Part shown: in pieces, positions 24,660 through 35,888 of the stretch
Layout of the letters: each line of letters opens with the position of its first letter
Numbering within the stretch: position 1 is the first letter of the stretch
Notes under the pieces: model-generated
What the model was told of the DNA's origin: nothing
Seen by the model: only the letters and a program-made list of their open reading frames with translations
Database searches by the model: none
Assembly: GCF_040412425.1 (NCBI RefSeq)
Contig: NC_089749.1
Span: 35,500,570-35,564,569, forward strand
Source: Macrobrachium rosenbergii
Lineage: Eukaryota > Arthropoda > Malacostraca > Decapoda > Palaemonidae
Reading direction: 5' to 3'
Length of the DNA stretch: 64,000 nucleotides
Position numbers and translations under genes: made by a program

Positions 24660-24963
24660 GTGAAGTAAAAGGCTAAGAAGTGGGTGCAGCTCGGAGCCGA
24701 TGCCACGCTGCAAATTCCCTTTAGTAATGCCTACAGTGCACCACGTGAGGAGAACTGACGGCAATACCACCCTGGATAAAGTTGTTCGCAGGAGGATTTA
24801 CTAACGTAACATGACGCCAGGCTCCGTATCCGTAGCGGTGTGGAAAGCAAGGCCAAAGGGTTTCAAAGGCGTCGCAGAGAAACTTCCCAGCCATCCGGCT
24901 TCCAGCTGGTCTTGTATTGAGAGACCCATCCGGGTTACCACAAAAAAAATAAATAAATAAAAA
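24660..24963 (+). repeat. Retroposon 3' fragment with A-rich tail
   Basis: A block reading GTGGGTGCAGCTCGGAGCCG, AGTAATGCCTACAGTGCACC and ACTGACGGCAATACCACCCT resembles a dispersed decapod repeat I remember. A few hundred bases later the plus strand carries an A-rich tail (AAAAAAAATAAATAAATAAA) near 24940-24963. Whether both belong to one insertion is inferred. Confidence 0.4.
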
Positions 24964-25681
24964 AAACTTAATTGCTCAAAACGTTCGATAAATGGTGAGC
25001 CGCATACAGTCTCGAATGAATTAGCAACAGGAGAAGTTAAAACAACATAACGGTTGTTTGAAGGATGAGAGCTGTCATCTTTCTTCGGCATTTTAGAGAG
25101 ACCGAACAGGAGGAACAAGAATACTGAAATTCTTGACAGAAAACTTCTCTGAAGATAAGAAGCAGGAAAAATGGAAAGATTGAAGTTGTAAAGTTGTTCG
25201 GGTATTTTCCTTTTTATAAGTAGATAGGATCGGAACATTAAACCTTCTAATATTTTGAGTATAATAAATAGCCAAATGCATAAGAGAGAAAGGGTTTAAC
25301 AATGACGTATACTGAAAGGAGTCATGCATGATTTCCAAGGAATGTTGAAATTGGCATACATCTGAAGGTGAGGATCCTGCATCGCTAATATTCCGTACCT
25401 CTCTGGGATGTGTGTCGCTTCAATTATGGAGGCTGCGCCTTAATTATAAAGATGCCATGCAGCATGAAACCACCATAGATTGTAAAATCTTGGAAGATTC
25501 TGGTGCGTTAGAAGCGCGTATACTTTGTCTATATATATGTCTGAACAGTGTAAACATATAAAAGCCAGTATCTACGTATGTATTACGTATGTATTAAGCA
25601 TAAACTAATCTCTTGGGAAGTGAAACATTATTATCCATATCATTAAAATATTCTGCAATACATATTTGCACACATTTGTAG
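24964..25681. other. Spacer, no gene recognised
   Basis: A minus-strand open frame across 24801-25238 contains MPKKDDSSHPSNNRYVVL, but no known domain, and it crosses the A-rich tail of the previous repeat. Nothing else is supported. Confidence 0.4.
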
Positions 25682-25812
<131 letters not shown>

Positions 25813-26276
25813 CACGAAGTGTTCTAGGTACAGTCACTCAAAAATGTTTTGCAACATGTTCCAGAAGTTTTCGTTCACCTAACAGTAATTTGTTCTTTTG
25901 AAATTTACAAGGAAATGTAATTTTCCTATTCGACTTTGGTTATTAATCATACGGTTAACAATATAAAAAAGAATGGTGAGCGAAAAATTCATATTACGAA
26001 AAATGACGAAATATTTTGAAAAATTTCACTTCAGATGATAGGGCAAAAGAGTCAAAGAAGAAACTATATTTCGAATCCAGATAAAAGCTTATTGGCTAAT
26101 AAAATAATATTGAATAATCATCAATGAAATTATATATAAATAAAGAAAGAAAGAATTCAACCATTATTGTTGTCAAAAACAAAAAAGGAAAATCTCGTAA
26201 TGTCATATGTTATCGTGTGACTCCACATTCGGGTAGTAAAATTAAACTAAACTGTCTAGTCATTTGCACCGATAAG

Positions 26277-26760
26277 ATGGGCAACGGACTCAGGCGAACC
26301 ACAATCATTAGCTTGCATAAGACTAATGTATCTATTGTAGATACTGCTCGGCAGCTTAGCGTAAATAAAACAACCATGTATAGAGGAATAAAATAACAGA
26401 GAGAACGAGGAAATATGATAAATTCATTGTAAAAAGTGGAGGATGACCCCATTGTTGCACTATTTTGTTAAGGATCATCATCGGATGATCACTTGAAGGA
26501 GCTCCGCCTAACTCCCCTGACAAGCCGGTGTACCCATAAAGAGCGAACATTACGCTTTCCCTTCAAGTTGCTGCTCAAACCATCCGTAACAGGCTACATG
26601 AGACCAAGAAACACTCCTGCCAAGAAACACTTCATATCAGTGAAACACAAAGAATAGAGGCAGGGTTTGGGTTATAATATAATCCAGTGGCCGATGATTT
26701 CTGTAAGAATCATCTTTTGTGATAGGAGCAGACATTCTCCACTGATGAGCATGGTAGTCT
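26277..26760 (+). pseudogene. Tc1/mariner transposase remnant
   Basis: From the ATG, 39 residues encode a paired-type helix-turn-helix: MGNGLRRTTIISLHKTN, then VDTARQLSVNKTTMYRGIK, which fits the TIR-binding domain of Tc1-family transposases. A stop follows. Further on, other frames show LLLKPSVTGYMR / VAAQTIRNRLHE (second helix-turn-helix) and TFSTDEHGS, close to the FSDE block holding the second catalytic Asp. The first Asp and the last acidic residue were not located. The copy is clearly dead. Confidence 0.72.
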
Positions 26761-26948
26761 TCTTCACTGCTGTTGTTTAGCATTAACTAAATTAATGTTG
26801 AACTTCTTGCTAATTTTAATTCTTTAGAAACTTAGATAATAAGAAATAAAAAAATAGGCGTTATATATTCGGTTAACTTCATAAGAGGCATCAAAATGAT
26901 AGGCCTAAGTAGCAATGAAAGAAATGAGAAATTACACATGATAACGGC

Positions 26949-26949
<1 letters not shown>

Positions 26950-27003
<54 letters not shown>
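26950..27003. repeat. (TA)n microsatellite inside the Tc1/mariner copy
   Basis: About 27 TA units followed by TGTGTGTA. Confidence 0.95.
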
Positions 27004-27009
<6 letters not shown>

Positions 27010-28236
27010 AAAAGACGCACTCGCGATTATATTCTATGTATTTCAAAAACAGACGTGAAATCTGTTAGTCTAGTTCAGTATATTTTATATTAAGTTTCAC
27101 TAGTTCACAATATACATAGGTCTAATCATTCAAAAATTTGATTTTAATAATAATGTGCAAGCAAATCTTTACAAAAGTCGTATTTGTTGATGTTAATAAG
27201 ACTAATAGTTCAACTTATAACAGTCGTAGGCCTATGTCTACAAAGTTCACACATATGAAGGAGATAAAACAACGATAGTAATGGCAGTTGGAGATGAAAA
27301 TATTAAAATATAAGAACAGCGATGACCTCTGAAGTATTCTAGTAACATCCTTTTATTAAGTAAAGTATGACAACAGTAAGCAGTATCAGAAAAAGCCCTG
27401 TTTAAGGGAAACTGCAGGTAATTTCTCGGATCCACCGCTAGTGTTCAGTTGTTTCACGCGCTTACAACTGAGTTGCCAAATAGCGCCAGATGTTGCTATT
27501 ATAAGCTGTTGTCGGAAAAGTTTTGAAATATGTTGCAAAACTTTTTTGAGTGATTGTACCTGGTTATTACACAACTAATCGTAGAATTAAATAATTTACC
27601 TCACATAACCAGATACCTGAACTCTCATAACAATAAAATTACGACTGAATAACCTAAAGGCAACAGTGGTCACTTAAAAACTTACTAATCATGTGAGAGA
27701 TCAGACAAAGTTTATCAAAACAAGTGTGGGGTATCAACATTTACACAAGAAATATACTAAAGCAAAACAGCATCACTCCATCAAACAACTTTAACTGTTT
27801 CCCTGGTCTTAATTCACTTCAGCAAAACTAAAGGAACAAAACATATTTATCACTATGCCTTATGCACAGAATTAATCCTATCACTGGTGGTCAGTAAATG
27901 AAACACCGTTGTAAAAATTTTAAATACAAAAGTTTATTTTTAAATTCAAAATTTGTAATCAGAATTCACACTGAAAAAATTTACTATTACTTGCAAACAA
28001 CACAAAATTTAATTAATTCTTGAGTTAAATTACAAAGGTTAATTTATCAAGACACTGAATTAATCAAGCAAAATTTAAACTACTCAGAAATATTTAAGAT
28101 TTGAAAATCTAAGTAAATGAAAATTAAACCAAGAATGCAATTTTAAATTATTAAGAAATACTTAACCCTTACGGGACATCATAATTTATCAAAGTGCAGC
28201 ACCCCAACCCCAGACCAGGGAAACTTTGAGGTCGGC

Positions 28237-28258
28237 AAAAAAAAAAAAAAAAAAAAAA
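28237..28258 (+). repeat. Poly(A) run of 22
   Basis: An uninterrupted A run after TTTGAGGTCGGC. It may be the tail of a plus-strand retroposon whose body was not recognised. Confidence 0.8.
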
Positions 28259-29375
28259 TCACATCAATGGAAAGAGAATGACACATACATTCACAATGTA
28301 TAAATAAAAAAATTCTTAAAAATTTTCCCTACCTTCCACGAGAAGTTGCAAATGACTATTTACAACCCCTTGTGGGGCCTCATTTATAAGACAATCATAA
28401 ATTTTACCAACTTATATATGTTTTTTCTAATAAATAGATTTATTGTATTTTGTAAAATTATTATTACTGCTCACACAATATCAAAACAGATAAGAAATAA
28501 AAGCAGTAACAAATTTTTGGCATATTTGTTGTAAAATATTCTCATAAATTTACAAGAAGGAAGATTCAGTAAATTTTTTTACTTTTACATGCTTTTTCTA
28601 ATATTTCTTTGCAATTTTCTTTGTAAAATTACATTTACAACTGACATACTATCGTAAAAGACAAAAACAACAGCAACCCCTTCGTATATTTACAAGCAAA
28701 TATACAAAAAGACTCATGAGAGAGAGATGCAGTACTGTCCCCCTTGAAGTCACAAGCATTACTGATACTGGCCTAACTCACACGTCTGTATAAAAGTTGC
28801 CATTAGTGAATTTATAGCATATAGAAGTATTGGCACCTTTGTTTCGAATCATTATTACCATAACAGTGGTGCATAATTCTGCTTCACACTGAAGCTCAAT
28901 CCGTCCACCTCCCCAAACCTGTTTTACTTCACACTGAGGCTCAATCCGGCCCTTAAGAGTTAAAATGCTAAGTAAATAAATGTTAAATCACCACTACATA
29001 AAATGTGAAAAAATAAAAGATCACAAACATATAAAATATGGCAAAGTGTTAAATTCACAAAAAACTATAGAAATCATTCAAAAAGAATCAAATATTTCAA
29101 TTGACGTTAAGAACAAACTATTTCACAAAACATCCCTTAATGAATGAACCTTATTATACCATGGTAATAATAAAGTGAAAGTCACTTTACCTTACACAAG
29201 CTTGTGAAAACTTTCACAAAATCACCCCAAATGCAGCTGCTCGAGATTCACAAAACACAGTTATTTGATAGGTGCCATTACCACTATATACACTTTTTAC
29301 TAACATTATCAGATATCAAAAGCTAAGATTAATATCAATGACCACACAAATATTTTACATTAATAACTTCTCTCT

Positions 29376-29379
<4 letters not shown>

Positions 29380-29422
<43 letters not shown>
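29380..29422. repeat. (GA)n microsatellite
   Basis: About 21 GA units preceded by CTCTCTTTT, giving a short inverted CT/GA arrangement. Confidence 0.93.
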
Positions 29423-29425
<3 letters not shown>

Positions 29426-30085
29426 AACCACAAGAAAGATCTCTGAAATCAGAATGAGCAAATTTTCAGGATTCCGGCTAGAAGTAACACAATTAGATGA
29501 CGTCATTACTAAGGCATTTTGGGAACGAGATTCAAAAGATTCATTCTAGAACTTCTGGACTTCTGGTCTCATGAATGCGACCAGAACAATACATGACAAA
29601 ACCGATCGAGAATAATACATGACTTAGGAAATTGCTTCAGACAAAGCCAGCAGGTGTCTAATCATGATTGGCATGTTTATAAAACACGAAAGAACAAAAT
29701 GTTCTCTTATCTCTTGACTGAGGAAAAATCTTACAGTACTGGTCGAATATCTGTCAACACCCTTATCACTCATGATGACAACTCAAAGCAAAACAAAGCA
29801 CTTGCTACCACAAGTACATAACTCATGTGGCGGGGAGACAAAATGTGTGATATGCTACGTTATTATCAAGAAAGATATTATTAATTTTAAATTACACTGT
29901 TAAGTTATTAACATTTGTGAGATCTGACATTACAAGACATTCTTGCATAACTAATATACTGAATATACTTCACAATATCTTTTGTATAAAGAAAAAATCA
30001 TACGACAATTATAAAGCATATCATAATATTCGGAAAATCATATTTTATACATCTTTCAAGAGAATATCATAAGAATATATATAAC

Positions 30086-30262
<177 letters not shown>

Positions 30263-30267
30263 TTAAA

Positions 30268-30512
30268 AAACCATATTTGTATTTACTGATATGATATGCA
30301 TTAATCATATATGTTCAAGAATCCTTGTTTATGTACACTCGTACCACCCTTCCTTTCCTTCTCTTGAGACCCCTTGCTGCTTCTCGTTTTCTGTTTACTT
30401 CCTTGGCTTTGTGACTGGTCTTCTTTGCTTTCAGACTGTGGGGCCTTTAACTTCTCTCGAGCTGTTCAGTGGTAGTACCATTATTTTGTTCTACATTGAC
30501 GTGTGTGTGAAG
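30268..30512 (+). repeat. Partial LTR of element B family, plus orientation
   Basis: It reads CCATATTTGTATTTACTGAT through CTTCTTTGCTTTCAGACTGT to GTTCTACATTGACGTGTGTG. It is an inverted partner of the right part of the LTR at 30593-31081 and a direct partner of 53025-53240. It stops part way through the LTR. Confidence 0.85.
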
Positions 30513-30571
30513 TTAACCTGATAAAGATTTTTTTGAGTGCAATTGAATAATTACCAAAAACAGCAACTCGT

Positions 30572-30589
30572 TATCCCAGTCAGGCCCCA
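30572..30589 (-). promoter_or_regulatory. Primer binding site next to the inverted LTR (tRNA-Pro-like)
   Basis: Just past the LTR end (GATCGTTACA, then TTT), the minus strand reads TGGGGCCTGACTGGGATA. TGGGGxC is typical of tRNA-Pro-primed elements. The same sequence, complemented, matches 13 of 15 bases at the 3' end of the tRNA-like segment at 31127-31200. Confidence 0.65.
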
Positions 30590-30592
30590 AAA

Positions 30593-31081
30593 TGTAACGA
30601 TCCCCAATGAGTTATGGTCTAGGAGTAGGTGAGGAGTCATTACACAAACACACACACAGACACTTGGAAATATTAATCCAGACAATAAGGAACGTAAATG
30701 AAATATGAGGAAATACTCAAGACATATAATGACACAAATAACACCTGTTCCCACTAATCAAACACAGAACAACTCTTACATAAATAGAATAGAATTCTTA
30801 ACTTACAAATACATCACAATTGTAAATACTTCACAAACATTCTTTATGTATGTAGGACAAAATAATGGTACCACCACAGAACGGATTGAGAGAAGTTAAA
30901 GGTCCCACAGTCTGAAAGCGAAGAAGACCAGTCACAAAGCCAAGGAAGTAAACAGAAAACAAAAAGCAGAAAGGAGTCTTCAAAGAAGGAAAGGAATTGT
31001 GGTAGTGTACATAAACAAGGATTCTTGAACATATATGATTAATGCATATCATATCAGTAAATACAAATATGGTTTGTAGCA
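30593..31081 (-). repeat. Complete LTR of element B family, minus orientation (489 bp)
   Basis: On the minus strand it runs from TGCTACAAACCATATTTG to CATTGGGGATCGTTACA, with TG...CA ends. The plus-oriented copies at 30268, 32515 and 53025 align with it. It faces the opposite way from the pol beside it, so the 5' end of element B has been rearranged. Confidence 0.85.
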
Positions 31082-31126
31082 GCTGTATCACCTGATTGAT
31101 GATGATGCATTTATTGCAGTAGATGT

Positions 31127-31200
31127 TGACAGCCTCCTCTAGGTGTATGATTCTCGCTTGGGGTGCGAGAGGTTCCGGGTTCAAATCCCGATCAGGCCCC
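31127..31200 (+). tRNA. tRNA-Pro-like remnant (anticodon GGG), acceptor stem lost
   Basis: The anticodon arm is a perfect five-pair stem (CTCGC/GCGAG) around TTGGGGT, which puts GGG, a proline anticodon, in place. The T arm is CCGGGTTCAAATCCCGA with the canonical GGTTCAAATCC B box. The D arm (CTCTAGGTGTATGAT) is shortened against normal tRNA-Pro. The 3' side TCAGGCC has no complementary 5' acceptor strand, so it is unlikely to be a working gene. It could be a retroposed tRNA or a copied primer. Confidence 0.5.
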
Positions 31201-31209
31201 CAGCTGAGG

Positions 31210-32434
31210 AGGAGGTCAACATTTGCTGCAACAAATCCATCACTTAATACAAGTCCTATTCGTCAACTGTATTATCGTATTGTAGGTGAAAAACTACAGC
31301 TGATGAAAAGAGAGGTTGAATATTTATTAAATAATGGATTAGCTTTCCCTAGTTGCTCGCCTTGGGCTTCGCCTTGCATTTTAAATGCCAAACCCAATGG
31401 GAAAGTGAGGGTGCACAGATGAGTGAATAGTGTTACACAGAAGGACTCCTACCCACTTCCTAGAATACTAGATATCTTGTACAATATGGGAAACTGCAAA
31501 TATTTAACTCAAAAAGACCACTTAAAGGGCTACTATCAAATACAGTTAACTGAAAATGCTAGTGAGATCAGTGCATTCATTACTCCTTTTGGCTTGTTTC
31601 AGTAAAACATTCTTCCATTTGGCATGTGTAATGCACCTGCGACCTTCCAGCATGTGATGAATGAGTTGATCAGAGATCTTGAAGATGTATATGCCTACCT
31701 GGATGACTTGGTTATTGAAACAAGTAGCTGGGATAAGCATTTTGAAACACTGCAAGCATTGCTCCACAAACTTCACACAAACAATTTGACCATTAGCCTT
31801 TCAAAATCCTGTTTTGGCAATGCCAAAGTTAACTATTTAGGTCATGTAATTGGTAGTGGTTCTATCATACCTAAAGATAGTAACATAAAGGCAGTCTTAG
31901 AGTATTCAGTTCCATTTAACTGTAAGCAAGTACAGACTTTCCTTGGAATGTCTGCTTATTACAGTAGATTTTGCTCTTGTTGCAAAACCTCTCTGTGAGC
32001 TCTCACCACCTAACGCAAAGTTTATTTGGTCACCAGAAATTATGTTAACCTCCCATCCAATCTTGAAATGCCCAGATGTGTACAAGCCTTTTTATCTGCA
32101 GGTTGATGCTTGCAACACAGGTATCGGTGCTGTGCTTCTGCAGTCCAGTGATGAAGAGCCGTCTGATGAATTCCCATTGCTTCCTGATTCATATTTTTCC
32201 AGGAACTTCTCTGCCACTCAGCATTGTTGGTCTACTGTAGAGCAAGAGCTCTATGGTGTAGTAGCTGCACTTCTACATTTCAATGTGTATCTGTGCGGAA
32301 ATACTCCTGTGACACTGTCCTTCCTTGGAAGAACCAAGCTCCATAACAAGAAGCTGTTCCAGGAATTAAATGTGAAAGTAAAGCATATTCCTGGAGCAGA
32401 AAACAAAGTGGCAAATGCCTTGTCTTGCATTTAG
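31210..32434 (+). pseudogene. pol: Element B reverse transcriptase and RNase H
   Basis: RT begins with KREVEYLLNNGLAFPSCSPW, then KPNGKVRVHR and a stop. It continues SYPLPRILDILYNMGNCKYL, HLKGYYQIQLTENA, ITPFGLFQ (stop), PFGMCNAPATFQHVMNEL, the catalytic YLDDLVIE, and VNYLGHVIGSG. The connection FLGMSAYYSRFCSCC then changes frame. RNase H has LQVDACNTGIGAVLLQSS and TVEQELYGVVAALLHF, but the TDHKPL region is missing before KVKHIPGAENKVANALS. Two in-frame stops, one frameshift and the lack of integrase show it is dead. Confidence 0.88.
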
Positions 32435-32514
32435 GTATCTTCAAGCGTCCCATGCCATCCACCAGATATGGATGATCATCATGACTCCTCAGCTGCCTTT
32501 TAGCCATGAGGAGC

Positions 32515-32545
32515 TGCTACAAACCATATTTGTATTTACTGTTAT
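32515..32545 (+). repeat. First 31 bases of the element B 3' LTR
   Basis: TGCTACAAACCATATTTGTA, TTTACTG, then TTAT, the last four bases being the target duplication of element C. The rest of this LTR is at 53025-53466. Confidence 0.8.
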
Positions 32546-32576
32546 TGTAGAATATATATGGAAATTAGATAGAAAA

Positions 32577-32580
<4 letters not shown>

Positions 32581-32632
<52 letters not shown>
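32581..32632. repeat. (GA)n microsatellite in the element C 5' LTR
   Basis: About 26 GA units. The same tract in the 3' LTR is where LINE F inserted. Confidence 0.95.
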
Positions 32633-32636
<4 letters not shown>

Positions 32637-32857
32637 GGAAAAGAGAAAAAGTTAGGAGAGAAGGAGAGAGACGTAAGAATAAAAAGAGAGACAGAGAGCA
32701 CAGTGATAACGCCTAAAAGCTGTTGTTATTATCGTGATTCCAATACGCTGATCGAGGCAGGATTTTGCATGAACTCAAAAGCAGTGTATCGCGTTAAAGC
32801 CATAAAAACAGTCATGAAAGTGGGAAGTAGTGGCCTCGCGATTAAGTTAACCAAATC

Positions 32858-33088
32858 ATGAGTCAGCACAGCCAAAAAGCTTACAGCAGCTGGTTCTATA
32901 ACCTCGCCTTCACAGGAGGCGTTTTCATGGAAATTCCAGGAAATTGGGTGCTGGACAAAGTGATGTACTTCTACACCCTCCAGTCAAACATACTAGGGAG
33001 GGGTCTTTCACACACCCTCCTAAGATCACCTCCAATCAAGTCCTCTAAGGAGAGATTTGAATCACACCCACTACAGTCATTCCAATGA
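32858..33088 (+). CDS. 76-codon ORF within the 5' LTR of element C
   Basis: It starts MSQHSQKAYSSWFYNLAF and ends ERFESHPLQSFQ. The same frame is open in the other LTR (52337-52567), with two amino-acid changes and two silent changes between them. No known domain is visible. It may simply be open by chance in a 1-kb LTR. Some retroviruses do encode proteins in LTRs, but there is no evidence of homology here. Confidence 0.25.
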   Translation: MSQHSQKAYSSWFYNLAFTGGVFMEIPGNWVLDKVMYFYTLQSNILGRGLSHTLLRSPPIKSSKERFESHPLQSFQ

Positions 33089-33546
33089 ACTAATTGAAGG
33101 GGAGGCCTTGCTGATAAATCCTTCCAATAGGGCTAGAAGGAGGTGGAGATTGCAGATAACAACAATTCCAGGGGTCCAACAGGCTGGAGATCGCCAAGAG
33201 AGAACAGATCAGAACTGTGTCCTTCAAGGGAGAGTACGTCTCCCCTCGCTTCCGTGTTCCCCATATAGACTGAGTCAAGTTAATTACTCCAGAGTGATTT
33301 CGTTTACACCGCTGTAACTTGTTAATTTTGTACTGATCCTTATTATACTAAGTACTGATTAAAGTGACGAAATTACCGATCTCGTCTCTATACGCCTTTC
33401 TGAGAGATATCAATACTTAAAATAATTAATCTAAGGAAGATAGTGCATTATCAGCGATAGCGATGCAGGAGGACACACTTAGAAGAAATCAAGGTAAGAA
33501 GTGAGAGACTAAAACCATACAGCAAAAAAGGAAAGAACCTTAACAA

Positions 33547-33564
33547 TGGTGGCAGCGTTGTTGG
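33547..33564 (+). promoter_or_regulatory. Primer binding site of element C (tRNA-Leu)
   Basis: One base after the LTR, TGGTGGCAGCGTTGTTGG matches the complement of the 3' end of eukaryotic tRNA-Leu (CGCTGCCACCA) for its first 11 bases. It diverges after that. The tRNA sequence is from memory. Confidence 0.75.
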
Positions 33565-34635
33565 ATCCAGAAGGCGAGACAAAACAAACGAACATTAATG
33601 AAATTATCAGTGCAATTATTTAAGTTACAGTGAAACGAAATTCTACAAAACGAACTTAGATTTTTTTTACAACGGTGAGCAAAACATATCTGAAGAAATA
33701 AAACACTACAATGGAAAATCGAACAAAAAGTTAAATGAAGAAATAGCATCTTACAAGAGAACATCGAGTGTGAATAAAAACAGTATTAGTGCATCCCGAA
33801 GTAGCAAAAACACATTGAGAACTGTTACCGTCAACAAGACCCCGACAGCGATAATAAGCCAGTGTTTGTGAAGTTTCATCGAATTGATTGAAGAAAAAAC
33901 AACACAGAGAACTTTCAACAAGATTCCGAAGGCGGAAAACCACAACGAAAAACATCGCAGACGTAGTGAAATTATTTTTTACGAGGATACGGCGGCGAAA
34001 GAATCACCGTGAAAGCACAACATTTTAGCGATATCACCATAACCACCACAGTAAGTCAGCAAGAAATGAATATACTGTTCGTCCTCTCTCTTAATAAGTG
34101 AATAAGTGAAAATATATTTTTTCTTTGCATCTTTCTATAAGATTGAAGCTTAAGAAAACTCTAGTGAATAAAATTCCTTTTGCATAAATACCAGCATTAC
34201 TCTCCCTATGCTAATTAATTATTTAGTAAATAATTTAGATAGGGAATTAGTTATTTTTTTCTCACTCGGTTGGTGATGATTATTTGAGAAGTTATATATA
34301 AAATTGTGTACTCATTGTGATGAATTTTGATGATATGATGCCCAGTTTCATATAAGAATTTCTTTTGTGTATTGAAAAAGGTTTTACTTGTGCACTTGAA
34401 CTCAGTAGAGAATTTAATTTTATTTGTGACAATTTGACAAATTGTTTTAATTTTGGTACAATATAAAAATTTTTTTTTGTATAATTGATGCACTCTAATA
34501 GAATAATTTTTTGTGTGTGGCCTTGCAAAGAGTTTTTGATGAATTACTGAACACTGTTAGACATTCACATTACGATTTAAGACCGTCGACTATTAGACGA
34601 AGTCGAATTTCAAGATTAATTCCCACTCTGCTGTA
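33565..34635 (+). other. Element C untranslated leader
   Basis: About 1.07 kb between primer site and gag with no supported open frame. The A/T-rich second half is typical of long errantivirus-type leaders. Splice or packaging signals could not be identified. Confidence 0.7.
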
Positions 34636-35838
34636 ATGCAAGGAAACACTAACAATAACAACACAAATAACCAGAACCAAATTAGTGTTAATACTACTAA
34701 CAGTAATAATAATAATAATAGTAACAATACTAATAATACTAATAATACTCGCACCTTACAATTTTACAAAATGAATCAGGCGGCAGTAATAACAACCGCC
34801 ACACGCTTCTGTGGACAGGTGGATGATTCCAATCCTGACAAAAGTAGACTCGAATCCTATACTGTAAATCATTGGCTAGCAGATGCAGATAGTCTTATAA
34901 TTTCAGGAGGAATAACAGATGAAAGAGCTAAAATAAATGAAGCCTTGTTGCTCGTCAGCTCAGAACGTGGAGACGCACATAAAACTTTGAATTCCGCAAG
35001 TTTTAGCAAACTCAATAACTATGTAGAATCTAAAGAAATTTGTTTATCACTCTGGGAACCAGTAAATAAGACTAACAGTTTATACAACATAACTAGATTT
35101 CTTAACCCACAATATAAAACAATTGCTAATTTGTATGCAAGCGTGGAGAATGCAATAGAGAAAATAACCGAAGACTTAATGAAGACAGGCATTACTATAG
35201 GAGACAAGACTCAGTTTGGGGATAGTGCCCGTAACTTAGTTGAGCTACGACATGTTTTAAATTACTTGTCATCTGGGACAATATATAATGCCCTTGGAGA
35301 AGAGGAAAAGAAGGCTTTCAGAAAAATAAAACTTGATCCCAAGAAAACAAGCCTTCAAACATTGAAGACAATGAGAGAAGAAATCCAAAGGAAAGAGATA
35401 AATCTATCCAAGGAATTTGTGGGAACAACAGAAGCACAAAATGAAAGGAAAGTCAGAAATAATAATCCTACTTTTAAAATGAATAATAAGTTTTATGATA
35501 ATTCCAGACAAGTAGGAAATAGACCAAATACCTTCCAAGGGAAATATGCCCAAAATACTAAAAGAAAATAGAATCCAGATCAAAAGGGAAGAAACAATCT
35601 AACAAAGAGTGGACCGCACAAACCTTATAGATATGGTCAAAACTCAAACACAAACACTTCAACCCAAGTGAACTATTCCGTTCAAGAGGTGAGATTAAAG
35701 ACAGCCTGTGAAAACTGCGGGTATACAAATCATTTTACAAATGAATGTAGAAAACCTAGAATCTGCACGGTTTGTAAGAAAGTAGGACATTTAACAAAGA
35801 ATTGCTGGTTTAAAACACAAGAAGGAATAAAGAAATAG
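34636..35838 (+). pseudogene. gag: Element C gag with two zinc knuckles, one stop
   Basis: Gag forms the particle and binds RNA. From the ATG, residues about 5-40 are Asn-rich low complexity, followed by a capsid-like helical region (VNHWLADADSLIISGGI, LRHVLNYLSSGTIYNALGEE). A TAG falls at codon 312. The same frame then continues to 35838 with two knuckles, CENCGYTNHFTNEC and CTVCKKVGHLTKNC, both C-x2-C-x4-H-x4-C. Reading through the stop gives about 400 residues. The stop removes the RNA-binding part. Pol lies in the -1 frame relative to gag, as in other Gypsy elements. Confidence 0.88.
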
Positions 35839-35888
35839 TTGAATTAAGCAGTAACCGCTCAACATCAAATAAGTCTTCAAATCAATGA

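Larger units (their letters stand above)
25825..27562 (+). mobile_element. Tc1/mariner-type DNA transposon, decayed
   Basis: Inverted repeats of about 50 bp mark the ends: GGTACAGTCACTCAAAAATG followed by TTTTGCAACATG on the left, and on the right the complement of GGTACAATCACTCAAAAAAG with TTTTGCAACATA. They agree at roughly 80% of positions. The interior has a helix-turn-helix transposase start and degraded downstream blocks. A TA target is suggested on the left (CTAGGTAC), but the right side reads CCTGG, so the duplication has mutated. An internal (TA)n array enlarges the copy. Confidence 0.78.
27563..30085. other. Spacer, no gene recognised
   Basis: AT-rich sequence with no coding signal. 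It holds a 22-base A run (28237-28258) that could be a retroposon tail, a two-copy motif TTCACACTGARGCTCAATCC (28888 and 28931) and a GA array near 29380. No domain-bearing frame was found on either strand. Confidence 0.55.
31082..32545 (+). mobile_element. Gypsy element B, left part (pol and start of 3' LTR)
   Basis: The plus-strand RT and RNase H are followed within about 80 bases by the first 31 bases of an LTR (TGCTACAAACCATATTTG). There the large element C has inserted, and the LTR resumes at 53025. No integrase lies between RNase H and the LTR, so this copy is internally deleted and non-autonomous. Confidence 0.82.
32546..33545 (+). repeat. 5' LTR of element C (1,000 bp)
   Basis: It begins TGTAGAATATATATGGAAAT and ends AAAGAACCTTAACA. 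It contains a GA array and a 76-codon open frame. The partner is split between 41913-41963 and 52054-53024. Confidence 0.94.

Noticed and set aside
24801..25238. 145-codon minus-strand gene
   Set aside because: It crosses an A-rich retroposon tail and has no domain; the MPKKDDSS segment is not enough to call a gene.
32489..32701. Ser-Leu repeat frame on the minus strand
   Set aside because: It is the translation of the (GA)n tract in the LTR.
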